64,000 nucleotides of DNA from Streptomyces sp. SirexAA-E (GCF_000177195.2 NC_015953.1:4836001-4900000); one strand, 5' to 3'. Positions 42,174 through 51,317 are shown, numbered from the stretch's first letter. Notes: generated by a model from the letters alone, not told the origin. Numbers and translations: made by a program.

Positions 42174-45100
42174 GTGTCCTCCCGCCTCACCGACCCGGAG
42201 CAGCTCAAGGAGCTCCTCGGGATCCCCTTCACCCCGGAGCAGACGGCCTGCATCACCGCGCCGCCCGCCCCGCAGGTGATCGTGGCCGGAGCCGGCTCCG
42301 GCAAGACGACGGTGATGGCCGCCCGGGTGGTGTGGCTGGTCGGCACCGGCCAGGTCGCCCCGGAGCAGGTCCTGGGCCTCACCTTCACCAACAAGGCGGC
42401 CGGGGAGCTGGCCGAACGGGTCCGCAAGGCCCTCGTCGCGGCCGGGGTCACCGACCCGGATGTCATCGACCCGGACAACCCCCCCGGTGAACCCAGCATC
42501 TCCACCTACCACGCCTTCGCCGGACGGCTGCTGACCGAGCACGGCCTGCGGATCGGGCTCGAACCCACCACCCGCCTCCTCGCCGACGCCACCCGCTATC
42601 AGCTCGCCGCCCGGGTACTGCGCGAGGCCCCCGGCCCGTACCCCGCCCTGACCAGGTCCTTCCCCACCCTCGTCAGCGACCTGCTGGCCCTGGACGCCGA
42701 GCTCGCCGAACACCTCGTACGCCCCGACGAGCTCGCCCGCCACGACACCGAGCTGCTCGGAACACTCGCCGGGGCCAAGCTCACCAACGCGGACCTGCGC
42801 AAGGTCCCCGAGACCGTCGAGGCCCGCCGTGAACTGCTCGGGCTGACCCGGCGCTACCGCGAGGCCAAGCGCAGCCGGGACCTGCTCGACTTCGGTGACC
42901 AGATCGCCCTCTCCGCCGAGCTGGCCCTCACCCGCCCCGAGGTCGGCACCCTCCTGCGCGACGAGTTCCGGGTCGTCCTGCTCGACGAGTACCAGGACAC
43001 CTCCGTGGCCCAGCGCCTCCTGCTCTCGGCGCTCTTCGGCAGCGGCCCCGGGGGAGACACAGGACACGCCGTCACCGCCGTCGGCGACCCGTGCCAGGCG
43101 ATCTACGGCTGGCGCGGTGCCTCCGTCGCCAACCTCGACGACTTCCCCCAGCACTTCCCGCACGCCGACGGCACCCCCGCGACGCGCTACTCCCTCAGCG
43201 AGAACCGGCGCAGCGGAGGTCGCCTCCTCCACCTCGCCAACGGTCTCGCCGACCCCCTGCGCGCCATGCACGAGGGCGTCGAGGCCCTGCGGCCGGCACC
43301 GGGAGCCGAGCGCGACGGCACCGTCCGGTGCGCCCTGCTGCGCACGCACGCCGAGGAGATCGACTGGCTCGGCGACTCCCTCGCCCACCTCGTCCGGACC
43401 GGCACGCCCCCCGGGGAGATCGCCGTGCTGTGCCGGACCGCCGGCGACTTCCCCCGCATCCAGGCCGCCCTCGTCGACCGGGACGTCCCGGTCGAGGTCG
43501 TCGGCCTGTCCGGCCTGCTGCACCTCCCGGAGGTCGCCGACCTCGTCGCCGTCTGCGAGGTCCTCCAGGACCCGGGGGCCAACGCCTCCCTGGTCCGGCT
43601 GCTCACCGGTCCGCGCTGGCGGATCGGCCCCCGGGACCTCGCCCTCCTGGGACGCCGCGCCCGTCTCCTGGTGCACCACGCCTCGCCCGACGACGACACC
43701 GACCCGGACCGCCGGCTGGCGGAGGCCGTCGAGGGCGTCGACCCCGCCGAGGTCATCTCCCTCGCGGACGCCCTTGACACCTTCCTGGACTCCGGCGGCC
43801 ACCAGGACGACCAGCTTCCGTTCTCGGCCGAGGCCCGCATCCGGTACGCCCGGCTCGCCACCGAGCTGCGCGAGCTGCGCCGGTCACTGGCCGACCCGCT
43901 CATGGACGTACTGCACCGGGTCCTCTCCACCACCGGCCTGGAGGTCGAGCTGTCGGCCTCGCCGCACGCCCTGGCCGCCCGGCGCCGCGAGACCCTCGCC
44001 AACTTCCTGGACGTCGCGGCCGGCTTCGCGGCGGTCGACGGGGAGGCCACCCTGCTGGCCTTCCTCGGCTTCCTGCGAACGGCCGCCCAGTACGAGAAGG
44101 GTCTGGACAACGCACTGCCCGGCGGCGAGAACACCGTCAAGGTCCTCACCGCCCACAAGTCCAAGGGCCTGGAATGGGACGTCGTCGCCGTACCCGGGCT
44201 CGTCACCGGCCAGTTCCCCAGCACCCGGTCCCGGGAGGCATGGACAGCGCAGTCCAAGGTCCTGCCGCACGCACTGCGCGGCGACGCGGCCACCCTCCCG
44301 GACGTCTGCTCCTGGGACGCCAAGGGACTCAAGGCGTTCAAGGACGAGATGACGGCGCACCAGCACACCGAGGAGCTGCGCCTGGGGTACGTCACCTTCA
44401 CGCGTCCGCGCAGGCTGCTCCTCGGTTCCGGGCACTGGTGGGGTCCGTCCCAGAAGAAGCCGCGCGGTCCGTCCGCCTTCCTGGACGCGCTGTACGACCA
44501 CTGCGCGGCCGGCCACGGTGAGATCGAGGTCTGGGCCGACGAGCCAGGGCCGGACGAGGAGAATCCCGTACTCCGGGAGCGGGAGGCGGAACAGGCCTGG
44601 CCCCTGCCGCTGGACGAGACCGCACTGGCCCGCCGCCGCGCCGCCAGGGACACCGTGCTGGCCCACCTGGACGCCTTGGCCGCGGCTCCCGACCCGGAGG
44701 CGGAGGCGGAGGCACAGGCCGGGCCCCCGGAACACGGGGAGCCCCTGTACGACGAAGAGTTTCCGTACGACGCCGAGGAGCCCCCGTACGACGAAGATCC
44801 GCCGTACGACGAGGAACCGCCGTACGACGAGGAACCCCCCGGCGAGCAGCTGTTCCCGGACGGGGGGCCCATCCGAGCGGACCGCGCCCCCGGCCGGGTA
44901 CCGCACCTTCCCGCCGCCCGGGTGCCCTCCGATCCTCCGGACCTCACCCCGGAGGAGGCCCGGACCCTCGCCTCCTGGGACCGCGACCTCGACGCCCTGG
45001 CGGGTGAGCTGCGCCGGGCCCGCGCGACCGTCCACGACGTCGTGGTGCCCGCCTCGCTCTCCGCCACCCAGCTGCTGCACCTCGCCGACGACCCCGACGG

Positions 45101-45644
45101 CTTCGCACGCGAGCTGGCCCGCCCCATGCCCAGGCCGCCGCAGCCCGCCGCCCGCCGGGGGACCCGGTTCCACGCCTGGGTGGAATCCCGGTTCGAGGAG
45201 CTCCCGCTGCCCATGCTCGGCCCCGACGAGCTCCCCGGAGGCGACGACGGCGACGCGGAGATCGCCGACGAACGGGACCTCGCCGAGCTCAAGGAGGCCT
45301 TCGAGCGCACGGAGTACGCCCGCCGCACCCCGTACCGCGTCGAGACCCCCTTCCAGATCGTCCTGGCGGGCAGGGTGATCCGGGGACGGATCGACGCGGT
45401 GTACCGCACGGGTGACACCTACGAGATCGTGGACTGGAAGACGGCCCGGCACCGCACCGCCGACCCGCTCCAGCTCGCCGTCTACCGCCTGGCCTGGGCC
45501 GAACTGCACGGACTGGCCCCGGAAGCGGTCGGCGCGACCTTCCTCTACGTCCGCACCGGCGAGACCGTCCGCCCCACGGGGCTGCCGGGCAGGGCGGAGC
45601 TGGAACGCCTGCTGCTGGACGAGCCACCTCCGCGGGGCCGATAG
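42174..45644 (+). CDS. adnB: AdnB-type UvrD-family helicase-nuclease
   Basis: This 1156-residue partner has a complete SF1A motor (Walker A AGAGSGKTTVMAARV, LLDEYQDTSVAQ, GDPCQAIYGWRGAS, LTAHKSKGLEWD) and a C-terminal RecB-like nuclease (RGTRFHAWVESRFEE, EIVDWKTARH, QLAVYRLAW). Unlike the first gene it lacks the C-terminal cysteine cluster. A low-complexity acidic insert with repeated PPYDEE units (about residues 858-890) separates motor and nuclease. GTG 42174 follows TAGCCT by 7 bases with no ribosome site, so it probably has its own leaderless promoter although it lies 94 bp behind adnA. Gene order is as in mycobacterial adnAB. Confidence 0.88.
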   Translation: MSSRLTDPEQLKELLGIPFTPEQTACITAPPAPQVIVAGAGSGKTTVMAARVVWLVGTGQVAPEQVLGLTFTNKAAGELAERVRKALVAAGVTDPDVIDPDNPPGEPSISTYHAFAGRLLTEHGLRIGLEPTTRLLADATRYQLAARVLREAPGPYPALTRSFPTLVSDLLALDAELAEHLVRPDELARHDTELLGTLAGAKLTNADLRKVPETVEARRELLGLTRRYREAKRSRDLLDFGDQIALSAELALTRPEVGTLLRDEFRVVLLDEYQDTSVAQRLLLSALFGSGPGGDTGHAVTAVGDPCQAIYGWRGASVANLDDFPQHFPHADGTPATRYSLSENRRSGGRLLHLANGLADPLRAMHEGVEALRPAPGAERDGTVRCALLRTHAEEIDWLGDSLAHLVRTGTPPGEIAVLCRTAGDFPRIQAALVDRDVPVEVVGLSGLLHLPEVADLVAVCEVLQDPGANASLVRLLTGPRWRIGPRDLALLGRRARLLVHHASPDDDTDPDRRLAEAVEGVDPAEVISLADALDTFLDSGGHQDDQLPFSAEARIRYARLATELRELRRSLADPLMDVLHRVLSTTGLEVELSASPHALAARRRETLANFLDVAAGFAAVDGEATLLAFLGFLRTAAQYEKGLDNALPGGENTVKVLTAHKSKGLEWDVVAVPGLVTGQFPSTRSREAWTAQSKVLPHALRGDAATLPDVCSWDAKGLKAFKDEMTAHQHTEELRLGYVTFTRPRRLLLGSGHWWGPSQKKPRGPSAFLDALYDHCAAGHGEIEVWADEPGPDEENPVLREREAEQAWPLPLDETALARRRAARDTVLAHLDALAAAPDPEAEAEAQAGPPEHGEPLYDEEFPYDAEEPPYDEDPPYDEEPPYDEEPPGEQLFPDGGPIRADRAPGRVPHLPAARVPSDPPDLTPEEARTLASWDRDLDALAGELRRARATVHDVVVPASLSATQLLHLADDPDGFARELARPMPRPPQPAARRGTRFHAWVESRFEELPLPMLGPDELPGGDDGDAEIADERDLAELKEAFERTEYARRTPYRVETPFQIVLAGRVIRGRIDAVYRTGDTYEIVDWKTARHRTADPLQLAVYRLAWAELHGLAPEAVGATFLYVRTGETVRPTGLPGRAELERLLLDEPPPRGR
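44763..44840 (+). repeat. tandem repeat encoding PPYDEE units in adnB
   Basis: Four copies of an 18-21 bp unit around CCGTACGACGA encode successive FPYDAEE, PPYDEDP, PPYDEEP, PPYDEEP segments. They form an acidic, Tyr/Pro-rich linker between the helicase and nuclease. Copy number may vary between strains. Confidence 0.7.
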
Positions 45645-45654
45645 GCTCAAGAGC

Positions 45655-47049
45655 ATGAGCGACACCCCGGACAGCGCCGTCCGTACGTACATCCGGCATC
45701 ACCGCACAGCCTTCTTCGGCAACCTCGCCGAGTGGCTGCGCATCCCCTCCGTATCCGCCCAGCCGGAGCACGACGGGGACGTACGGCGCAGTGCCGAATG
45801 GCTGTCTGCCAAGCTGAAGGAGACCGGATTCCCGGTCACCGAGATCTGGGAGACCCCCGGCGCCCCGGCGGTCTTCGCCGAATGGCCCGCCGACGACCCG
45901 GACGCACCCGTCGTCCTCGTCTACGGCCACCACGACGTGCAGCCGGCCGCCCGCGAGGACGGCTGGCACAGCGACCCCTTCGAACCGGAGGTCCGCGACG
46001 GCAGGATGTACGGGCGCGGCGCCGCCGACGACAAGGGCCAGGTGTTCTTCCACACCCTGGGCGTCCGGGCCCACCTCGCGGCCACGGGCCGCACCGCTCC
46101 CGCCGTGCACCTCAAGCTCCTCGTCGAGGGCGAGGAGGAGTCCGGCTCCCCGCACTTCCGTGAGCTGGTCGAACGGTCTGCGGCCCGCCTCACCGCCGAC
46201 GCCGTGATCGTCTCCGACACCGGCATGTGGGACGAGGACACCCCGACCGTCTGCACCGGCATGCGCGGCCTCGCCGAGTGCGAGATCGAGCTGCGCGGAC
46301 CCGCCCAGGACATCCACTCGGGATCGTTCGGCGGAGCCGTCCCCAATCCGGCGACCGCCCTGGCCCGCCTGGTCGCCGCGCTCCACGACCCGGACGGCAG
46401 GGTCGCCGTCCCCGGCTTCTACGACGGCGTGGCCGAGCTCACCGACACCGAGCGGGCCCTCTTCGCCCAGCTGCCCTTCGACGAGGCGACGTGGCTGCGT
46501 ACCGCCGCCTCGCAGGCCACCGCGGGCGAGGCCGGCTACTCCACCCTGGAACGCCTCTGGGCCCGCCCCACGGCCGAGGTCAACGGCATGGGCGGCGGCT
46601 ACCAGGGCGCGGGCAGCAAGACCGTCATCCCGGCGTCGGCGATGGTGAAGCTGAGCTTCCGGCTCGTCGCCGGCCAGGACCCCGACCACGTCCAGGACGC
46701 GGTACGGACCTGGGCCGAGGCACGGATCCCGGCGGGCATCCGCCACCGGATCACCTTCGCGCCCGCCACCCGCCCCTGTCTGACCCCGCTGGACCACCCC
46801 GCCCTCCAAGCGGTCTCCCGAGCCATGGGCCGCGCCTTCGGGAAGGAGATCCTCTTCACCCGTGAGGGCGGCTCCGGCCCCGCCGCCGATCTCCAGGACG
46901 TGCTCGGTGCCCCTGTCCTCTTCCTGGGCATCTCCGTACCGTCCGACGGCTGGCACGGCCCTGACGAGAAGGTCGAGCTCGACCTCCTCCTCAAAGGTGC
47001 GGAGACCACCGCCCACCTCTGGGGCGAGCTGGCCGCGGCCCTCCGCTGA
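45655..47049 (+). CDS. M20-family metallopeptidase (dipeptidase)
   Basis: This 464-residue zinc peptidase shows the family metal ligands: GHHDVQPA, GRGAADDKGQ, EGEEESGSP, and a late GGSGPAADL followed by GWHGPDEKV. The order fits M20 dipeptidases of the DapE/CNDP type with a dimerisation insert. It cleaves small peptides in the cytoplasm. A TAGGCT element overlapping the adnB stop lies 7 bases before ATG 45655, so it has an apparent leaderless promoter of its own. Confidence 0.92.
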   Translation: MSDTPDSAVRTYIRHHRTAFFGNLAEWLRIPSVSAQPEHDGDVRRSAEWLSAKLKETGFPVTEIWETPGAPAVFAEWPADDPDAPVVLVYGHHDVQPAAREDGWHSDPFEPEVRDGRMYGRGAADDKGQVFFHTLGVRAHLAATGRTAPAVHLKLLVEGEEESGSPHFRELVERSAARLTADAVIVSDTGMWDEDTPTVCTGMRGLAECEIELRGPAQDIHSGSFGGAVPNPATALARLVAALHDPDGRVAVPGFYDGVAELTDTERALFAQLPFDEATWLRTAASQATAGEAGYSTLERLWARPTAEVNGMGGGYQGAGSKTVIPASAMVKLSFRLVAGQDPDHVQDAVRTWAEARIPAGIRHRITFAPATRPCLTPLDHPALQAVSRAMGRAFGKEILFTREGGSGPAADLQDVLGAPVLFLGISVPSDGWHGPDEKVELDLLLKGAETTAHLWGELAAALR

Positions 47050-47093
47050 ATCTCTGAACGCCCGATCCACCCCCGGGGGAGTAGGAAGCACCT

Positions 47094-48044
47094 GTGAGCA
47101 CCTTCGACAACGCCACCGCGGACCGACCCATCGGTCTCACCGCGCCCAGCGGCATCGACCGCGCCGCGCACCACCGGCTCGACGAGGCCTGGCTCGCCGC
47201 GGCCTGGAGCCACCCGACGACCAGAGTCTTCGTCGTCTCCGGGGGCCAGGCGCTCATCGACGACACCCCCGAAGGCGGCACCGGACTCGTCATGACGCCG
47301 TCCTTCGAGGCGCCGCTCACCGAGACGCACCGCTACTTCCTGGGCACCGACGAGAAGGGAGTGCGGTACTTCGCACTCCAGAAGGACTCGCTGCCGGGCC
47401 GCATGGACCAGTCGGCACGCCCCGCCGGACTGCGCGAGGCCGGAATGCTCCTCGGTCCGAGGGACGCCGCGCTGATGGCGCACGCGGTGGCCCTGGAGAA
47501 CTGGCAGCGACTGCACCGCTTCTGCTCGCGCTGCGGTGAGCGCACCGTGATCGCGGCGGCGGGACACATCCGCCGCTGCCAGGCCTGCGGGGCGGAGCAC
47601 TACCCGCGGACCGACCCGGCGGTGATCATGCTGGTCACGGACGACCAGGACCGCGCACTGCTGGGGCGCCAGGTGCACTGGCCCGAGGGCCGCTTCTCGA
47701 CCCTCGCGGGCTTCGTCGAGCCGGGCGAGTCGATCGAGCAGGCCGTGGCCCGCGAGGTGTTCGAGGAGGCGGGGATCACCGTCGCCGAGGTCGAGTACGT
47801 CGCCAGCCAGCCCTGGCCGTTCCCCTCCAGCCTGATGCTGGGCTTCATGGCCCGGGCGGGGTCCTCGGAGATCGAGGTGGACGGCGAGGAGATCGAGGAG
47901 GCCCGCTGGTTCTCCCGTGAGGAGCTGACGGCCGCCTTCGAGTCGGGGGAGATCCTGCCGCCGTTCGGCCTCTCGATCGCCGCCCGGCTGATCGAGCTCT
48001 GGTACGGGAAGCCGCTGCCCAGGCCGCGTGGCGCGGCGGCCTGA
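47094..48044 (+). CDS. nudC: NudC: NADH pyrophosphatase / deNADding enzyme
   Basis: This 316-residue Nudix hydrolase has an NTF-like N-terminal part, a zinc ribbon (CSRCGER and CQACGAEHYPRTDPA), the Nudix box GFVEPGESIEQAVAREVFEEAG and the SQPWPFPSSLM motif diagnostic of NudC. It hydrolyses NADH and removes NAD caps from RNA. GTG 47094 is 44 bp after the M20 gene, with GGGGGAG upstream. A 52-bp perfect palindrome ends the transcript against the convergent mycoredoxin gene. Confidence 0.93.
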   Translation: MSTFDNATADRPIGLTAPSGIDRAAHHRLDEAWLAAAWSHPTTRVFVVSGGQALIDDTPEGGTGLVMTPSFEAPLTETHRYFLGTDEKGVRYFALQKDSLPGRMDQSARPAGLREAGMLLGPRDAALMAHAVALENWQRLHRFCSRCGERTVIAAAGHIRRCQACGAEHYPRTDPAVIMLVTDDQDRALLGRQVHWPEGRFSTLAGFVEPGESIEQAVAREVFEEAGITVAEVEYVASQPWPFPSSLMLGFMARAGSSEIEVDGEEIEEARWFSREELTAAFESGEILPPFGLSIAARLIELWYGKPLPRPRGAAA

Positions 48045-48052
48045 GGAACCCC

Positions 48053-48104
48053 GGTGACAACGGCGAGGCCCCCCGCTCGAGCGGGGGGCCTCGCCGTTGT
48101 CACC
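48053..48104. terminator. 52-bp perfect palindrome, bidirectional terminator
   Basis: 26 bases (48053-48078) are followed directly by their exact reverse complement (48079-48104), with CTCGAG at the centre. It lies between the nudC stop and the mycoredoxin stop. It is the longest perfect inverted repeat seen in the window. Confidence 0.85.
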
Positions 48105-48117
48105 GAGCCGGAACGGG

Positions 48118-48360
48118 TCAGGCGCCGATCTTCTGCTTCACCTGCGCCAGCGAGGGGTTCGTCAGGGTCGAACCGTCCGGGAAGAGCACGGTCGGAACCG
48201 TCTGGTTTCCGCCGTTGGCCTTCTCGACGAAGGCCGCCGACTCGGGGTCCTGCTCGATGTTGACCTCGGTGTACGCGATACCTTCGCGGTCCATCTGGCC
48301 CTTGAGCCGGCGGCAGTAGCCGCACCACGTGGTGCTGTACATCGTCACAGTGCCCGGCAT
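48118..48360 (-). CDS. mrx1: mycoredoxin (Mrx1-type glutaredoxin-like protein)
   Basis: This 80-residue thioredoxin-fold protein has the active-site CGYC (YSTTWCGYCRRL), the cis-Pro segment QTVPTVLFPDG and a C-terminal helix. Mycoredoxin reduces mycothiol mixed disulphides, the actinobacterial equivalent of glutaredoxin. ATG 48360 is preceded by AAGGAG. A sigma-R-type promoter (GGAAT-N18-GTT) lies about 115 bp upstream, fitting control by thiol-oxidative stress. It is divergent from uvrD2, the same arrangement as in mycobacteria. Confidence 0.9.
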   Translation of the reverse strand: MPGTVTMYSTTWCGYCRRLKGQMDREGIAYTEVNIEQDPESAAFVEKANGGNQTVPTVLFPDGSTLTNPSLAQVKQKIGA

Positions 48361-48474
48361 GTCGTCGGTGCTCCTTGTCTCGTCGGTCCCGCCCGTGAGC
48401 GGAACCATCCGTCGCGTTCACGCATGGAGGGAAGCCGCCCCGAGTGGAGGGAGGGAGGTGCCTCCCTTCCGACG

Positions 48475-48500
48475 AACGTACGGGACCCGACCGCCATTCC
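48475..48500 (-). promoter_or_regulatory. sigma-R-type promoter of the mycoredoxin gene
   Basis: On the minus strand GGAAT (48500-48496) and GTT (48477-48475) have an 18-base spacer, an exact SigR consensus. The leader would be about 105 nt. Confidence 0.65.
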
Positions 48501-48594
48501 CGCCACCGCTCAGGCCGCTCCCACCGGTACGACGAACGGCACCCCCTGTGGACAACCTCCGCATCCGCCCCTCGGGACCTGGCAGCATGGCGGG

Positions 48595-50823
48595 GTGACA
48601 GCAGCAACGCATTCCACCCTCTTCCCCCAGGTCCCGGAGTCCGCGGACGCCGTGCTCGACGGGCTCGACCCGGAGCAGCGCGAGGTCGCGCTGGCCCTCG
48701 GCGGCCCCGTCTGCGTGCTGGCCGGAGCCGGGACGGGCAAGACGAGGGCGATCACGCACCGCATCGCGTACGGAGTGCGGTCCGGGATCCTCCAGCCCGC
48801 GACCGTGCTCGCCGTCACCTTCACCAACCGCGCGGCGGGCGAACTGCGCGGCCGTCTCCGTCAGCTCGGGGCGACCGGTGTGCAGGCGCGGACGTTCCAC
48901 TCCGCAGCCCTGCGCCAGCTCCAGTACTTCTGGCCGAAAGCGGTCGGCGGTGAACTCCCACGGCTGGTGGAGCGCAAGGTGCAGCTGGTCGCCGAGGCCG
49001 CTGCCCGCTGCGGGATCCGCCTGGACCGCAACGAGCTGCGGGACGCCACGAGCGAGATCGAATGGGCCAAGGTCACCCAGACCGTGCCCGCCGACTATCC
49101 GGCGGCCGTCGCCAAGACCCAGCGGGACGCTCCGCGCGACCCGGCGGAGCTCTCCCAGATCTACTCGGCGTACGAGCAGCTGAAGCGCGAGCGGTCGGTG
49201 ATCGACTTCGAGGACGTGCTGCTGCTGACCGTCGGGATACTCCAGGACCGGCACGACATCGCCGACCACGTGCGCCGTCAGTACCAGCACTTCGTCGTGG
49301 ACGAGTACCAGGACGTCAGCCCGCTCCAGCAGCGCCTTCTCGACCTCTGGCTCGGTGACCGGGACGACCTCTGCGTGGTCGGTGACGCCAGCCAGACGAT
49401 CTACTCCTTCACCGGGGCCACCCCCGAGCACCTGCTGAACTTCCGCACCCGCCATCCGCAGGCGACGGTCGTCAAGCTGGTGCGTGACTACCGCTCCACG
49501 CCCCAGGTGGTCCATCTGGCGAACGGCCTGCTGAGCCAGGCCCGCGGCAGGGCAGCCGAACACCGGCTGGAGCTGGTGTCCCAGCGCGAGAAGGGCCCCG
49601 AACCCGTCTTCACGGAGTACCCGGACGAGCCGGCGGAAGCGGAGGGCACCGCGCGCAGGGTCCGTGATCTGATCGCGGCCGGTGTCCCGGCCGGGGAGAT
49701 CGCCGTGCTCTACCGGGTCAACTCCCAGTCCGAGGTCTACGAGCAGGCGCTCGCGGACGCCGGCGTGCCCTACCAGCTGCGCGGCGCGGAGCGCTTCTTC
49801 GACCGGGCCGAGGTACGCGAGGCCGGTGTCGCCCTGCGCGGCGCCGCCCGCGCCGGGGGCAACGACCCATTGCTCGACGGAGCGGACGACCTGCCGGCCG
49901 AGGTGCGGGCGGTGCTGTCCACGAAGGGCTGGACGACCACGCCGCCCGCCGGCTCCGGGGCCGTGCGGGACCGCTGGGAGTCCCTGGCCGCGCTGGTGCG
50001 GCTCGCCGAGGACTTCGAGCAGGCCCGGCCGGGTGCCACCCTCTCCGACCTGGTCGCGGAGCTGGACGAGCGGGCCGCCGCACAGCACGCCCCGACGGTC
50101 CAGGGCGTCACGCTGGCCTCCCTGCACTCGGCGAAGGGCCTGGAATGGGACGCGGCGTTCCTCGTCGGGATGACCGAAGGCATGATGCCGATCGCCTACG
50201 CCAAGACCGACGAACAGGTCGAGGAGGAGCGCCGGCTGCTGTACGTCGGGGTCACCCGGGCGCGTTTCCACCTCTCGCTGTCATGGGCCCTGGCCCGATC
50301 GCCCGGGGGACGCGCGAGCCGCCGGCCGACGCGCTTCCTCAACGGACTGCGGCCCGGCTCCACCGCGCACGGCGTACGGAGCGGCGCCGGAGGCGGAGCC
50401 GGCATCGACCGCGGCTCCGGTGCCGGTGCGGGCGCGGCCCGTACCGGCACCCAGGCCGAGGTCCGCCCCCGGCGTCGCGGGCCGGTGCGGTGCCGTGTCT
50501 GCGGCAGGACCCTCACGGACGCCGGCGAGATGAAGCTGATGCGCTGCGAGGACTGCCCGTCGGACATGGACGAGGCCCTGTACGAGCGACTCCGCGCGTG
50601 GCGGGCGGCCCGGGCGAAGGAGATCAGCCAGCCCGCCTACTGCGTCTTCACCGACAAGACGCTGATGGCGATCGCGGAGACGGTGCCGGGCAGCGAGTCG
50701 GAGCTGGTCGTCATCGCCGGTGTCGGGAACCGGAAGTTGACCAGGTTCGGCGCCGACGTTCTGGCCATCTGCGCAGGTCAGACGGTGGAGGAAGACTCCG
50801 CCGAGGACAGCTGGGGTGTGTGA
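48595..50823 (+). CDS. uvrD2: UvrD2-type SF1 helicase with HRDC domain
   Basis: This 742-residue helicase has SF1A motifs (Walker A AGAGTGKTRAITHR, VDEYQDVSPLQQ, GDASQTIYSFTGA, LHSAKGLEWD). UvrD2's hallmarks follow: a tetracysteine zinc element (CRVCGRTL...CEDC, about residues 635-660) and a C-terminal HRDC domain (AYCVFTDKTLMAIAE... about 680-735). A Gly-rich linker (SGAGGGAGIDRGSGAGAG) precedes the zinc element. It unwinds DNA in repair. GTG 48595 is chosen for the domain start; CAGCAT ends 6 bases before it, a weak leaderless promoter. Confidence 0.92.
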   Translation: MTAATHSTLFPQVPESADAVLDGLDPEQREVALALGGPVCVLAGAGTGKTRAITHRIAYGVRSGILQPATVLAVTFTNRAAGELRGRLRQLGATGVQARTFHSAALRQLQYFWPKAVGGELPRLVERKVQLVAEAAARCGIRLDRNELRDATSEIEWAKVTQTVPADYPAAVAKTQRDAPRDPAELSQIYSAYEQLKRERSVIDFEDVLLLTVGILQDRHDIADHVRRQYQHFVVDEYQDVSPLQQRLLDLWLGDRDDLCVVGDASQTIYSFTGATPEHLLNFRTRHPQATVVKLVRDYRSTPQVVHLANGLLSQARGRAAEHRLELVSQREKGPEPVFTEYPDEPAEAEGTARRVRDLIAAGVPAGEIAVLYRVNSQSEVYEQALADAGVPYQLRGAERFFDRAEVREAGVALRGAARAGGNDPLLDGADDLPAEVRAVLSTKGWTTTPPAGSGAVRDRWESLAALVRLAEDFEQARPGATLSDLVAELDERAAAQHAPTVQGVTLASLHSAKGLEWDAAFLVGMTEGMMPIAYAKTDEQVEEERRLLYVGVTRARFHLSLSWALARSPGGRASRRPTRFLNGLRPGSTAHGVRSGAGGGAGIDRGSGAGAGAARTGTQAEVRPRRRGPVRCRVCGRTLTDAGEMKLMRCEDCPSDMDEALYERLRAWRAARAKEISQPAYCVFTDKTLMAIAETVPGSESELVVIAGVGNRKLTRFGADVLAICAGQTVEEDSAEDSWGV

Positions 50824-50846
50824 GCGAAACTCGTCGGAAAAATAGT

Positions 50847-50876
50847 TTGCGCCCGCAGCAGTCGTCACCATAGGTT
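50847..50876 (+). promoter_or_regulatory. wblC promoter with AT-rich activator element
   Basis: TTGCGC (50847-50852) and TAGGTT (50871-50876) have an 18-base spacer. Directly upstream of the -35, 50838-50845 is the AT-rich AAAAATAG. An AT-rich element a few bases before the -35 is the known mark of WhiB7/WblC-activated promoters, including its own. The predicted leader before wblC is about 600 nt. Confidence 0.65.
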
Positions 50877-50990
50877 CTTAACCACGGGAACAGCGACTTC
50901 TCTGAAGCCCTGACTCCGTGCTGTACTTATCCGAATACCGAAGGACCGGCCCCGGCCGGTCCCCCGAGACGCCGAGAGGAGGCGATTGCA

Positions 50991-51317
50991 GTGATCAGCA
51001 TCATCAACACCATCAAAATGACCGATCTCTCGGTCGTCTCCGCCTGCTCGCTCGGCGTCATCGCCTCTTCGGAACTCTCGCTCCGTGGCACCGGTATGTC
51101 CGGCAGCTCTGCCGTCAGCCCGCTGTCCCTGGCCTCCCTCCCCGTGCGGGAGCGCAATGAGCGACCGACCGAGGCACCGGCGGCAGCAGTAGCGAAGGCA
51201 CAGGCCCAGGCCTATGCCTTTGCGGCAGCCGGTGCCGGAGCCGAGAAGCAGACGACGCAGCACCACCACACGATGTGGGCCTTCCGTGGGCCTGAACCCT
51301 GGAGTGATCCAGCCTGA
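50991..51317 (+). CDS. upstream ORF in the wblC leader (108 codons)
   Basis: GTG 50991 has an excellent ribosome site (GAGAGGAGG, 8-base spacer). The 108-codon product begins MISIINTIKMTDLSVVSACS, is Ala/Ser-rich in the middle and ends PEPWSDPA. No domain is recognised. Its stop codon lies inside the left arm of a stem-loop (51312-51330), and its last 30 bases can pair with the left arm of the intrinsic terminator downstream. Translation of leader ORFs is known to control whiB7/wblC by transcription attenuation, so I read this as a sensor ORF rather than a functional protein. Confidence 0.7.
   Translation: MISIINTIKMTDLSVVSACSLGVIASSELSLRGTGMSGSSAVSPLSLASLPVRERNERPTEAPAAAVAKAQAQAYAFAAAGAGAEKQTTQHHHTMWAFRGPEPWSDPA

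Noticed and set aside
38408..42505. 1365-codon minus-strand frame opposite adnA
   Set aside because: It is the shadow of a clear helicase-nuclease gene; its sequence is Gly/Val/Arg-rich without motifs or a credible start.
38626..48594. LexA boxes before adnA or uvrD2
   Set aside because: The actinobacterial GAAC-N4-GTTC palindrome was not found in these upstream regions.
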